Origin: R-RK-3 sp963834945
Lineage (GTDB): Bacteria > Pseudomonadota > Alphaproteobacteria > Rhizobiales > Rhodomicrobiaceae
Reading direction: 5' to 3'
NCBI GenBank assembly: GCA_963834945.1
Contig: CAWIDT010000009.1
Coordinates: 310,001 to 374,000, forward strand
DNA length: 64,000 nucleotides
Notes under the pieces: model-generated
Database searches by the model: none
What the model was told of the DNA's origin: nothing
Seen by the model: only the letters and a program-made list of their open reading frames with translations
Translations under genes and position numbers: made by a program
In this document: positions 17,754 to 27,367 of the stretch, in pieces
How the letters are laid out: every line of letters starts with the position of its first letter
How positions within the stretch are numbered: position 1 is the stretch's first letter

Positions 17754-19319
17754 TCAGACATCCCCGCGTTCGGTGTTGAGGATGGTGACGCCGCGAAAGC
17801 GCGCCGGCACCGCGCCATGCGAGACGGGCGCGCTCTGCATCGGCTGGCCCTTGCCGCAACTGAATGTGCCGCCGAGGTAGAAGGTGGAGGCGTCGCCCAG
17901 CCCGTCCAGCGAATTCCAGAACTCGACGGTGCGGCCCTGATAGGCGACATCGCGCAGCATCGGGCCGATCTTGCCGTTCTCGATGGCGTAGAAAAGCTGG
18001 CCGCCGAACTGGAAATTGTCGCGCTGCTGATCGATGCTCCAGCTTCCGGCGCCGACGATGTAGATGCCGCGTTCGACGCCGCCGATCAGATCGTCAAGCG
18101 AGGTGCTCCGCGGGTTGGGCTGCAAGGAGATGTTCGGCATGCGCTGGATCGGAAAGGCCGTGGGGCTGTCGCAATAGGCGCAAGCATTGGATTTCTCGCG
18201 CCCGATATGCTGCGCCTGGCCCAGCGCCATCTGGTAATTCTTGAAAATGCCGTTCTCGACGATGGGAAACTCGGCGCCGGAGGTGCGCACGCCGTCATCG
18301 TCGAAAGCGACGGTCGCCAATCCGCCGTCGCGCGAACGGTCGGCGATGATGGTCATCAGCGGCGAGCCGAATTGCAGCGTGCCCAGCTTGTCCGGCGTTA
18401 CGAAGGAGGTGCCGGCGAAATCGGCCTCCCAGCCGAGCGCGCGGTCCAGTTCGGTGGAATGGCCGACGGTTTCGTGGATGGTCAGGAACAGGTTGCTAGG
18501 CGCTATCACCACATCGTAGCGGCCGGGCTCGACGGATTTCGCGGCGAGCTTTTCGCGCAATTGCGGTCCTGCCCGTGTCGCCTCTTCGGCCAGCCCGCAG
18601 CTTTCGATATAGTCCCAGCCGGCCGCGCGCGGGGGCGCGAGGCTGTCGAGGCTGGCGAACCTGCCCGCTTCCTTATCTACCACCGTCGCCATGAAAGACG
18701 GCGAGCAGCGCAGCCGCATCTGGAAGATCGCGCTGCCGCGTGAGCTGGCGAACAGCTTCTCCTCGCGCACGAAATGCAGCATGGCGTAACAGAAATCGGC
18801 GCCGCCGTTCAGCACCGCATCGGCAACCGAGAGGAGATAGGCTGCCTTGGCATCGGCGGCGATGGTGAAGGGATCGGTCTTCACCGGCATGACCCAGTCT
18901 TCCTGAACGGCCGGCAGCGCCTCGATGACGATCGGCTCGCTCTGGATCGCCGCGTTCGCCTTGGCCATCTCGGCGGCGAGGCCGGCCATGCTGCCGATCT
19001 CCGGCTCGCTCAAAATGTTGCTGCCGGCGAAGCCCCAGCTCCCGTTCATCAACACGCGGATGCCGAAGCCGACCTCAAGGCCATAGCTTGCGTCCTGAAG
19101 CTTGCGTTCGCGGGCGAACAGCGACTCGCTCTGATTACGGCCCAGCCGGATATCGGCGTATTCGGCCCCGGCCGCTTTCGCCAGCCTCAGCGCCGTGTCC
19201 GCCAGATTGAGGCAGGTGGCGCGGTCGAACAGATCCTGAAGAGGATGTATCGCCTGCGCTTTTTGAATATGGGCTCGCTGGTGAAAGTGCTGGCTGCCGC
19301 ACATGCCTTGTTGAAGCAT
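17754..19319 (-). CDS. tldD: TldD-like zinc metallopeptidase
   Basis: 521 residues. The zinc motif HExxxH is intact as HETVGHSTE near residue 285. Other family features are EYADIRLGRNQSESLF, GFGIRVLMNGSWGFAG and AIENGKIGPMLRDVAYQG. ATG 19319 is supported by GGGAG upstream and gives about 35 extra residues (MLQQGMCGSQHFHQ...) before the conserved start LNLADTALRLA, so a shorter form is possible. Expected to work as a heterodimer with the next gene. Confidence 0.88.
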   Translation of the reverse strand: MLQQGMCGSQHFHQRAHIQKAQAIHPLQDLFDRATCLNLADTALRLAKAAGAEYADIRLGRNQSESLFARERKLQDASYGLEVGFGIRVLMNGSWGFAGSNILSEPEIGSMAGLAAEMAKANAAIQSEPIVIEALPAVQEDWVMPVKTDPFTIAADAKAAYLLSVADAVLNGGADFCYAMLHFVREEKLFASSRGSAIFQMRLRCSPSFMATVVDKEAGRFASLDSLAPPRAAGWDYIESCGLAEEATRAGPQLREKLAAKSVEPGRYDVVIAPSNLFLTIHETVGHSTELDRALGWEADFAGTSFVTPDKLGTLQFGSPLMTIIADRSRDGGLATVAFDDDGVRTSGAEFPIVENGIFKNYQMALGQAQHIGREKSNACAYCDSPTAFPIQRMPNISLQPNPRSTSLDDLIGGVERGIYIVGAGSWSIDQQRDNFQFGGQLFYAIENGKIGPMLRDVAYQGRTVEFWNSLDGLGDASTFYLGGTFSCGKGQPMQSAPVSHGAVPARFRGVTILNTERGDV

Positions 19320-19399
19320 CGTCCACTCCCGCCGGATGATGCGCCTATCTTACCCTATGCGAGCGGAGTTGCGGGCGGGACGTTCGGTCGCGGCGGAAA

Positions 19400-21607
19400 T
19401 TATGCGGCGCGGATTTTTGCCAGGAAATCGTCGATATTGGCGCGGAGCGCTTCGGCGTGACAGCCCAGTTGCGATGCCGCGGCGACGACGTTGCCCGCAG
19501 CGTGATCCGTACTTGCGGCGGCCCTGTCGACACCCAGGATGCTCTCCCCGACCTCGGCCGTGTTCTGCGCGGCGGTGTGAGTGCTGGCGGCGATTTCGTT
19601 CGCCGCGGTTTCCTGCTGCGAGATCGCGGTTTCGATGGAATCGCCGATTTCGCTGATCTGAACGATGATCTCGTCTATTTTGTGGATTGCGGACACCGCG
19701 CCGCCGACCGAGGTCTGGATGGCGGAAATCTTGCCGCGAATATCCTGCGTCGCCTTTGCGGTTTGCGCCGCCAGCGATTTGACCTCATTGGCGACGACCG
19801 CAAAGCCTCTCCCGGACTCTCCGGCGCGGGCCGCTTCGATGGTGGCGTTCAGCGCCAGAAGATTGGTCTGCGCGGCGACGTCCTCGATCATCTCGATGAC
19901 ATCGCCGATCTCCTGCGCCGCGAGCGCCAATTCCTGCATGATGGCGCCGGCCTGTTTGGCCTCCTCCACGGCGCGGCCCGCGACTTCGGTCGATTGCGTG
20001 ATGCTGCGGGCGATTTCATGGATCGAGGCTGACATTTGCTCCGCCGCGCTTGCCGCGCTGTGGACCGCAGCGGTGGCACGGTCGGCCGCGGACGTCACGG
20101 AAGTGGCCCCGCTGCTGGTATCGGCGGCGGCGTTCGACATGTCCCGTGCCGTCGCCTCGATTTCGACAGCCGCCGCCGCCAGAGCGCCGGAGAGTTCCTG
20201 GCCGGAGCGGTCGAAGGCCTTGATCAGCACTTCGGCGCTGAGCCGCTGTCTTTCCTTGATGGCCAGGTCCTTGGCCTTGGCGGCTTCCAGCTCACGCACC
20301 TTGATGGCGTTCTGCTTGAAGGTCTCGATGGCATCCCCCATGTGGGCCAGTTCGTCGCTGCCGACGCGGGGCACCAGGACATCGAGATTGCCGCTCGCCA
20401 GATCGGAAACCACTTCATTGAGGCGGCGCAAACGCCCGATGATGTTGCTGCCGATGAATATCCAGGCAAGGACGACGCTGATCACGCTGAGGATGGACAG
20501 CGATATCAGCAGCATCGAATTGTTGCTGATGTCGGATATTGACGCGGCGACCGCGCCTGTCGCGGTCTGGTGGGCCGTGGCGGCGATCCGCTGCACCGCT
20601 TCGACCAGGGTGGCGGCCTTTTGCTTGTTGGCCTCCACCAACTGCCAACTGGTCGCGATTGCGGTCAATTCGCGGCTGCGATACGCGGTGATGCCATCGC
20701 TTTCATCGGCGAAAGCAAGCAATTGCCGGAGCGGCGCCGCCAACGCCTTAGTGGTCGTCCAGCTTTGCAGCTGGGCCGCCGATCTTTCCAATCGTGCCTT
20801 GGCGGCGGTGAGGCGCTCGCGCAAGGGACGCATAAAGTCCGCATTGGGGATGAGCGAGGACTCGATCAGCATGCCGAGCAGCAGATTGCTTTCGGCGCGC
20901 AATTCCGTCAGCGCTCCCAAAGATGCGGCGTCGTTGGCGGCGAGATTGTCCAGTTCCGCCTTGATTGCTGCCGGGTCGGTCCCCTTGGCCGCCGATTCCA
21001 GCCCCATGGCGAGATCGAAATTGGCGTTGTCGACGAGGGGCGCGACTTTCTGGGAGAGTTCGGTGTGAGCGGCGCGAGCGGCCTCGACGAGTTCGGCGCG
21101 CCGTGCGCTGATCTTCAGCCGCAGCGCCACGGATTCGGCCAGCGCATCGGTACTGACGTTCAGCGCGGCAACGGTTTGCCGCAAGGGTTCCACGGTGTCA
21201 TGTCCGGCCGCGCTTGCCGCCAGCTTTTCGAGGCTCTCCGTCATCGCGCGGCGCACCTGCATCAGCGACGCGATGGTGGCTTGCAGATCGGAGGCGCGTT
21301 CGCTGGCTGCCAGCGATGCGGATGCGGCGGACAATTCCGCCGCCTGATGGGCGAGCACCAGAGCGTGGGTCATGCCCGGCAGGCTGTCCTGCTCGATCTG
21401 GTGCAGATCGGAGCTTATGGCGTGATAGGAGATCAGTGATGCGCCGCTTGCCACCAGCGTCAGGGCACAAACCATCGCGAAGGCGGACAGCAGCTTGCCG
21501 CGAATCCCGGCGCGGTTGAACAAGCGCACCAGCGCGGGCCGAACCCGCCATCCGCGCGCGGCTTGCTCACCGGGGTGATGGGCTGGGTCCCTGCTGCCGG
21601 CTGGCAT
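19400..21607 (-). CDS. Membrane methyl-accepting chemotaxis protein
   Basis: A 735-residue chemoreceptor. A first membrane helix near residues 36-58 (LLSAFAMVCALTLVASGASL) is followed by a long helical periplasmic domain of about 300 residues. The second helix is near 362-384 (LISLSILSVISVVLAWIFIG), then a HAMP domain to about 437, and the signalling domain with hairpin tip near QTNLLALNATIEAARAG. It starts four bases after the stop of the binding-protein gene, so both are translated from one mRNA. No CheA, CheW or CheR gene is in the window. Confidence 0.93.
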   Translation of the reverse strand: MPAGSRDPAHHPGEQAARGWRVRPALVRLFNRAGIRGKLLSAFAMVCALTLVASGASLISYHAISSDLHQIEQDSLPGMTHALVLAHQAAELSAASASLAASERASDLQATIASLMQVRRAMTESLEKLAASAAGHDTVEPLRQTVAALNVSTDALAESVALRLKISARRAELVEAARAAHTELSQKVAPLVDNANFDLAMGLESAAKGTDPAAIKAELDNLAANDAASLGALTELRAESNLLLGMLIESSLIPNADFMRPLRERLTAAKARLERSAAQLQSWTTTKALAAPLRQLLAFADESDGITAYRSRELTAIATSWQLVEANKQKAATLVEAVQRIAATAHQTATGAVAASISDISNNSMLLISLSILSVISVVLAWIFIGSNIIGRLRRLNEVVSDLASGNLDVLVPRVGSDELAHMGDAIETFKQNAIKVRELEAAKAKDLAIKERQRLSAEVLIKAFDRSGQELSGALAAAAVEIEATARDMSNAAADTSSGATSVTSAADRATAAVHSAASAAEQMSASIHEIARSITQSTEVAGRAVEEAKQAGAIMQELALAAQEIGDVIEMIEDVAAQTNLLALNATIEAARAGESGRGFAVVANEVKSLAAQTAKATQDIRGKISAIQTSVGGAVSAIHKIDEIIVQISEIGDSIETAISQQETAANEIAASTHTAAQNTAEVGESILGVDRAAASTDHAAGNVVAAASQLGCHAEALRANIDDFLAKIRAA

Positions 21608-21611
21608 CGGA

Positions 21612-22787
21612 TCAGCCGCCCGTTTTGGGGAGAGCTGCGGCCGGTTTGAATGTGCCGTCCGGCTGAATGATGGTCAGGAACACCTGATCCATCCCCTGAT
21701 TGTCCTGCGGACCGTAGGTGAGGGTTACGCCGCCGAGATCGAACGTGCCGCCGAGGATCGTTTCGGTGAGCGCCTTCCGGCTCGGTTCGCCCGAGATCTT
21801 CTCAAGCGCGGCAGCGACGAGGCGGCCGGCCATGTATCCTTCCAGCGAGACGAAGCCCGGCTCGGCGGCCGGGTTTGACGCCTTCAACGCATCCTGGTAG
21901 CGCGCCACCAGCGGGACGGATCGGTCTTCCGGGAAGGGTACGACCTGAGTGATCGCCACTCCGGCGCCGTCCTTGCCCAATTCCCTGGCAAGCGCATTGG
22001 AACCGACAAAGGAGAGTGTCATGAAAAGGGCGTCGAGCTTTACCTGCCGGGAAAGCTTGATAAATTCCGCGCAAGGCTTATACGGTCCGATCAGGATGAC
22101 CGCTTCCGGATCGCCCTTGCGAATGCTCAGCAGGGCGCTCTTGACGGCGACGGTGTTGCGCTCGAACGTGCCTTCCGCGACGAGCTTCATGTTGCGCTTC
22201 TCAAGCGCCTTCTGCACGCCGGCAAGACCGGCCCGGCCAAAGCCGTCATCCTGATACAGAATGGCGATTTTGGAGATGTTGCGGTCTTTGGTCAGCCGCT
22301 CGACCATGGCCTCGGTCTCCTGGAAATAGGAGGCGCGGACATTGACGACGTTGGGCTTGAATGGTGTGCGCAGGAACTCGGCACCAGTGAACGGCGCAAT
22401 GAACGGAACGCCGGCCTCGGTAGCGATCGGCTGCGTCGCGGAGGACGTCGGCGTCCCGACCGATCCGATGAGCGCGAAAACCTGATCCGTTTCGATAAGC
22501 TTTCTGGTCGCCTCGATGGATCGGTTCGGCTCGTAGCCGTCATCCACGGAGATCAGCTCCAGCTTGCGTCCCTGGACGCCCCCGGCTTTATTGGCTTCCG
22601 CGAAGGCGGCGAGAATGCCGTCGCGCATCCCGGTGCCCAGGGCAGCAGCCGGGCCCTCGAGCGCCGCCGACTGACCGAAGACGATCTTGTCGCCGGCCAC
22701 GCCTGGGTCGGCCAGAGCGCTTAAGCTGCCGGGCAGGAAGGCGGCGGCGGCCGCCAAAGCCAACGACGCGATGGTTTTTCCGTGCAT
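21612..22787 (-). CDS. LivJ-type periplasmic ligand-binding protein
   Basis: 391 residues with a signal peptide (MHGKTIASLALAAAAAFLPG) and a type I periplasmic-binding fold as in branched-chain amino-acid binding proteins (GDKIVFGQSAALEGPAAALG, LIGSVGTPTSSATQPIA). No permease or ATPase gene is adjacent; the next gene is a chemoreceptor four bases away. This suggests ligand presentation to the receptor rather than, or in addition to, uptake. ATG 22787 has AGGTGAGGCG upstream, overlapping the stop of a possible small gene. Confidence 0.88.
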   Translation of the reverse strand: MHGKTIASLALAAAAAFLPGSLSALADPGVAGDKIVFGQSAALEGPAAALGTGMRDGILAAFAEANKAGGVQGRKLELISVDDGYEPNRSIEATRKLIETDQVFALIGSVGTPTSSATQPIATEAGVPFIAPFTGAEFLRTPFKPNVVNVRASYFQETEAMVERLTKDRNISKIAILYQDDGFGRAGLAGVQKALEKRNMKLVAEGTFERNTVAVKSALLSIRKGDPEAVILIGPYKPCAEFIKLSRQVKLDALFMTLSFVGSNALARELGKDGAGVAITQVVPFPEDRSVPLVARYQDALKASNPAAEPGFVSLEGYMAGRLVAAALEKISGEPSRKALTETILGGTFDLGGVTLTYGPQDNQGMDQVFLTIIQPDGTFKPAAALPKTGG

Positions 22788-22794
22788 GAACGCC

Positions 22795-22956
22795 TCACCT
22801 GATGATTGTTTCAACACAGCTATCAGCAAGGCATTGCGATTGCGTTTGACGGAAGTGCGTAATTTTCCGGATCAGCGTCCGGCGCCGTCGGTCCAGCCGG
22901 GCTGCCGCGCGGCGATAGGTCTCGGCGGCGAAGCTGAGCTTGACGCCGATGCTCAT
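22795..22956 (-). CDS. Possible 53-residue leader protein of the binding-protein/chemoreceptor operon
   Basis: A short open frame starting ATG 22956 with AAGGAAG seven bases upstream and ending TGA eight bases before the binding-protein start. The first 30 codons are strongly C/G in third position and encode an Arg-rich helix (AETYRRAAARLDRRRR); the last third is AT-richer. It is soluble and basic with two Cys. Good ribosome site, codon bias and spacing argue for a gene; short length and lack of a recognised family argue against. Confidence 0.35.
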   Translation of the reverse strand: MSIGVKLSFAAETYRRAAARLDRRRRTLIRKITHFRQTQSQCLADSCVETIIR

Positions 22957-23050
22957 GATGATCTTCCTTGTTATCCCCAACAAACGGTTGAAGCGCTCCG
23001 ATGATCCGGCGGCCATCCGGCGTGGCGACGCCCTCGAAGAAAGGTAAAGA

Positions 23051-24549
23051 ATGGCCTTAAGATATTTAGCCATCTGGACTCTTGCGGCAATGACGGCGCT
23101 GTCGCCGGCCGGATGGGCAAAACCCTCCGGCGCCGCAGAGGCCGAGCATGCGCCGCAATCCGCCTCGGCCCGGGCTCTGCCGGAGGACAGCACGTCCCAG
23201 CATACGATCGGGCAGGGTGCCGAGCGCATCAGCTATAGTGCGACCGCTGGCAGCCTGCCGCTCGCCAACGATAAGGGCGAGACCGCCGCGAAGATTTTCT
23301 ATGTCGCTTATACGACCGGGCGAAGCGAGCCGGCCGATCAGCTTCGTCTTCAATGGCGGGCCGGGCGCCGCCGCCGCCTTTCTGCATCTGGGGGCGCTCG
23401 GTCCCAAGGTGCTCAATTTCACCGAGGACGGGGCGGCTCCGGCGCAGCCCCTGGGGCTGAGCGAAAATCCCGATAGCTGGCTCGCATTTACCGATCTGGT
23501 GTTCGTCGATCCGGTGGGCACGGGCTACAGCCGCGTGACGCAGGGCGGCGCGGAGGCCGAAAAGGCGTATTACGGGGTCGATCAGGATGCCGACGCCATG
23601 GCCGAATTCGTCAAGCTGTATCTGGCGCGGACGGGCCGCGAACTGGCGCCGGTCTATCTGGTCGGTGAGAGCTATGGCGGCTTTCGCGCGGTCCTGGTCG
23701 CGCGCCGGCTGCTGGAAGGCGGCATCGGGGTAAAGGGCGCCGTGCTCGTCTCGCCAGCGCTCGAATTCTCGATGATCCGGGGGGACGCCTACGCGCTCCT
23801 GCCCCTGGCTCTGCAATTGCCGTCGATCGCCGCCTCGCATCTGGAGGCGACGGCCGGCCATGACGCGCCGCTCGATGCGGTGCATGAAGCCGAGATCCTT
23901 CGCGACGTCCGATTATCTCCTGCATCTCGTGCGCGGCTTAAGCCTCGACGATGCAATCAAGGCCAAGCTCGTCCGGCTGACGGGCCTGGCTCCGGAAGTG
24001 GTCGCGCGCCATCATGGGCGGGTTGGCCGATATCTCTTCCGGCGCGATGCTGTCCGCCGGCAGGATCGCGTGCCGAGCCTTTATGACGGTTCTGTCAGCG
24101 CTCCGGTGCCGCGGCCCTCCGACGATTCCGATTACGACCCGATTCTGGATGGCGCCGTCGCTGCGCTGACGCCGCTCATGGTGCATTATGCCGCGGACGA
24201 GCTGGGGTTCAAGACCGACATCCCCTACAAGCTGCTTAACCAGGACGTGAACAAGCACTGGGAATTCGGCACCGGGCATCAGGGGTTTGCCGGCAGCCTG
24301 GATGATCTGCAAAAGGCGCGCACGCTCAACCCGGCGCTGAAGGTATTCATCGCGCATGGCTATACGGACCTGGCGACGCCTTATGCGGTGACACGGTTCC
24401 TCATCGGCCAGCTTGAGCCGATCGCTTCGGCGCGGCCGGTCGAGATGCGCGTGTATCGGGGCGGACATATGATGTATTTGCGTCCCGCCTCCCGTAAGGC
24501 ACTCGCGGCGGATGCCCGCGGCATCTACGACAAAGGCGCAACCCCATAG
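23051..24549 (+). CDS. Secreted S10 family serine carboxypeptidase, frameshifted
   Basis: About 499 residues with a signal peptide (AIWTLAAMTALSPAGWA). The catalytic Ser is in YLVGESYGGFRA, the Asp in HGYTDLATPY and the His in GGHMMYLRP. SFVFNGGPGAAAAFLHLG gives the oxyanion region. S10 enzymes remove C-terminal residues from peptides at acidic pH, here probably in the periplasm. The frame changes near 23330 and near 23905, both one-base steps with normal protein on either side. Confidence 0.88.
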
Positions 24550-24659
24550 GGCAGGCTTGTCCCGTTGCAACCTCCGCGCATGGCACGCATGCTGAAAACC
24601 GTTCCAATCTCCGCGATCGCCGCTCCGGTTTCTTAACCGTTCGCTGAGATGATCGGGCC

Positions 24660-25718
24660 ATGCGAAATCTGTCCCATGCCCTTCAGCCGCGCCCCATGGA
24701 CCTGCCGGACACCCCGCCCGAACGGGCGTTTGGGCAGAGCGACGATGGTGACCGCAGAGCGGCGCTCGACCTTTTGGGGCGGTGGCTGGGCTTGTCGGGA
24801 ACGCAAAAAGGCGCCCTCGAAGCGCTGCACGGGACGCTGCGCGATCTGTCGGGCGTGATCGATCACGATGCCAGCGATCGGTCCCAGCGGTTTCAAAGCC
24901 TGGAGCAGGCGGCGCGCGACCAGACCAAAACGCTTCAGCAGCTTGCCGACTCGGCTCAGATGGTGGAGCTGAAAGGCGGCGAAGCGATTTCGCTGATCAG
25001 CGTCGTCAAGGGCCTGAGCGGCACGATTTCAGAGTTCGTCGAAAAGATCGTCTTCCTCTCTTCGCGGGGTGTGACGCTCGTCTATAAGCTGGACGATGTG
25101 CTCGGCGACGTGAAAAACGTGCATGGAAGCATCGCCTCGATCGACCGGATCAACCGTCAGACCAACCTTCTGGCCCTCAACGCCAAGATCGAGGCCGCCC
25201 GCGCCGGCGACGCCGGCAGAGGCTTTGCCGTGGTGGCGGACGAAGTGCGCGAACTCGCCTCCACCGTTGACAGGCTGTCGAGCAGCCTCAAGGGGCAACT
25301 CGTCTCGATCTCGAAGGGCATTAATGATTGCTACGGAATTCTGCAGGAATTTGCAGCGAATGACGAGGCCGAACAGAATCTGGCGGCGAATGACCGCATC
25401 GCCGCGATGATGAATGCGCTGCTGGACAAGAACACGCAGCTGGCCGCCGCGCTGGGCAGCAGCGCCGATGCCGCGCGCGGGGTGGCCGGCGAGATTGCCG
25501 CTGCGGCTGGCGGCGTGGCGTCCCGGGGCCGCGCGACGCAAATCATCGATGAGGCGGCCGGAATGCTGGCGAGCGCCGTTTCGGCGATGAGCGATCTGGC
25601 TGTCGATACCGCGGCGCACCTGCCGCGGCTCGCGGACCGCCAATCTTGCGGCAATGAACAAGCGCGGACGGCAGCGCAGCCGAAATCCTTCAACGACAGT
25701 GATCAGCCATGCTCGTAA
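24660..25718 (+). CDS. Soluble methyl-accepting chemotaxis-like signalling protein
   Basis: 352 residues without membrane helices. The receptor core motif RQTNLLALNAKIEAARAG lies near residues 164-182, followed by RGFAVVADEVRELA. The N-terminal 150 residues are helical with no recognised sensor domain, and the C-terminus is an Ala-rich helix. The signalling domain is shorter than in classical receptors and no pentapeptide tether is present. Its stop overlaps the STAS gene start by ten bases, tying it to the partner-switching genes downstream. Confidence 0.85.
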   Translation: MRNLSHALQPRPMDLPDTPPERAFGQSDDGDRRAALDLLGRWLGLSGTQKGALEALHGTLRDLSGVIDHDASDRSQRFQSLEQAARDQTKTLQQLADSAQMVELKGGEAISLISVVKGLSGTISEFVEKIVFLSSRGVTLVYKLDDVLGDVKNVHGSIASIDRINRQTNLLALNAKIEAARAGDAGRGFAVVADEVRELASTVDRLSSSLKGQLVSISKGINDCYGILQEFAANDEAEQNLAANDRIAAMMNALLDKNTQLAAALGSSADAARGVAGEIAAAAGGVASRGRATQIIDEAAGMLASAVSAMSDLAVDTAAHLPRLADRQSCGNEQARTAAQPKSFNDSDQPCS

Positions 25719-26014
25719 AAACATCGATCAAGGACCTAATTTTCGAAGCGCGCCTGAGCGACCGGTTGTCATTCGCCGATAATGCCGTGTTCAGAAATCT
25801 GCTCGACGAGATGGTGGCTTCCCCGGCGCGTCAGTGGGTATTCGACGTGTCGAACCTGACATCGGTGGATTCGGCGGGATTGGGCATGTTCATCATCGCC
25901 ATGGAACACGCCAAGAAGGCGGAACGATCGCTGGTGCTGCGGTCGCCGAACGACCATGTGCGCAAGCTGATCGAGCTGTCGAAGATGGATAAGCTGATCC
26001 GCGTGGAAAACTGA
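25709..26014 (+). CDS. STAS-domain anti-sigma-factor-antagonist-like protein
   Basis: A 101-residue single STAS domain. The motif LTSVDSAGLGMFIIAME, near residue 54, carries the Ser that RsbW/SpoIIAB-type kinases phosphorylate in SpoIIAA/RsbV. ATG 25709 overlaps the chemoreceptor-like gene, and a receiver-phosphatase gene follows after 24 bases. The three-gene set matches a partner switch in which the phosphatase reactivates the STAS protein. No HATPase kinase is adjacent. Confidence 0.9.
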   Translation: MLVKTSIKDLIFEARLSDRLSFADNAVFRNLLDEMVASPARQWVFDVSNLTSVDSAGLGMFIIAMEHAKKAERSLVLRSPNDHVRKLIELSKMDKLIRVEN

Positions 26015-26038
26015 GCGGCGCAGCAGGGGTCATCGACC

Positions 26039-27296
26039 GTGCCCATCGATGTAACATCCGAAAGCGTCGGCCACCCGCCCGATTTTGCGCAAACCCGGCT
26101 TGGTGAGGACCTGACCGCCGCCAGAATTCTGGTGGTCGACGATAATCGCGCCGCGCGAGGCCTCATTGCGCTGCATTTGCGGGCGAGCGGCTTCACGAAT
26201 ATCAGCATGGTCGGCGACGGGTTCGAAGCGCTGAAGGCGATGGATGCGTTCCGTCCCGAGCTGGTCATCTCCGATCTGCTGATGCCCAACATGAACGGCT
26301 TCGAACTCTGCCGCAAGCTGAGGGCCGATCCGCAGACCAGCGACATCCCCGTTCTCACCCAGACCGCCAGCATCGACCCGGACCTGCGCGCTCAGGCCTT
26401 TGCTTGCGGCGCGACCGACCTGCTGACCAAGCCCTTCGATCCCCGCGAGCTGCTTTACCGCGTCCGGGTGCTTCTGGAGCGCGGCAGGCTGATCGAGCGT
26501 CTTTCCGAATACCAGCGGCGCATGGCCGACGAGCTGCATCAGGCCGCGACCATCCAGGAGGCGCTGCTGCCAGGCGAAGCCGCGCTTGCCCGGCTGAAGA
26601 CGCTGTGTCCGCTCGACGTGGCGGGCCACTATGAAGCCTCGGAGGGCCTTGGCGGCGATATTTGGGGCATTGAACTGGTCGGCGATCAAAAGGTGATGAT
26701 TTTCAACGCCGATTTCGCCGGTCACGGGCTCAGCGCGGCGCTCAACACCATGCGCCTGCATTCCTTCATCAATGGCGGTCCGGAAAAGTCCCGCAGCCCG
26801 GCGACTCTGCTGACTGCAGCTCAATCAGTTTCTTTGCGACGTGCTGCCGCTCGGCCAATATGCGACGATGTTCTGTGCCGTGATGGATTTTCGCGCATGC
26901 ACGATCGAATATGCGACGGCGGCCGCGCCGCCCCAGCTCCTGCGCAGCGCCGCCGGCCGCAATTTCGAGATCATTCAGGAGCCCGGATTTCCCCTCGGCG
27001 TCACCCGCGAGGCGACCTATGAGACCATTACCGCCGCTTTTGCGCCGGGCGGCACACTCCTGCTGTTCAGCGACGCGCTGATCGAAACCCCGCCACCGCC
27101 GGAGACCGCGTTCAACGAAGTCTCGCTCTGCGCGTTCATCGAGGCTGCCGCGCCGCGCGCCGGAGCGCATGAGCTGCGCGACCGCATCTTGCGGGAGTTC
27201 TTCGCGCGGATTTCCGAAAAGCCCACCGACGATCTGACATTCGTGGCAGCGCACCACCTGACCGGCCGCGAGCCGGCGGGGCCGCGCCGCGTTTGA
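26039..27296 (+). CDS. Response regulator with PP2C-type (RsbU-like) phosphatase output, frameshifted once
   Basis: About 419 residues. The receiver domain (about 28-148) has the DD pair in VVDDNRAARG, the phospho-acceptor Asp near residue 79 in LVISDLLMPN and the Lys in LLTKPFDPRE. A short helical linker (LSEYQRRMADELHQAATIQ) leads to an RsbU/SpoIIE phosphatase domain (GGDIWGI, FNADFAGHGLSAAL, LLLFSDALIE, DDLTFVAA). The frame shifts near 26815. The start is GTG 26039. The likely substrate is the phosphorylated STAS protein encoded just upstream. Confidence 0.88.
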
Positions 27297-27313
27297 AACA
27301 CTTATATCACTAA

Positions 27314-27345
27314 GCAATTTTATGAAACGTATGTTGCAAAATTGC
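27314..27345. promoter_or_regulatory. Inverted repeat upstream of the RpiR regulator
   Basis: GCAATTTT at 27314-27321 and AAAATTGC at 27338-27345 are exact reverse complements 16 bases apart, in an AT-rich stretch that stands out from its GC-rich surroundings. It ends 22 bases before the ATG of the RpiR gene, the first gene of a transport operon. A binding site for that regulator is a reasonable guess. Confidence 0.35.
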
Positions 27346-27367
27346 GGCGCCGCTGCTACCAATAGGC

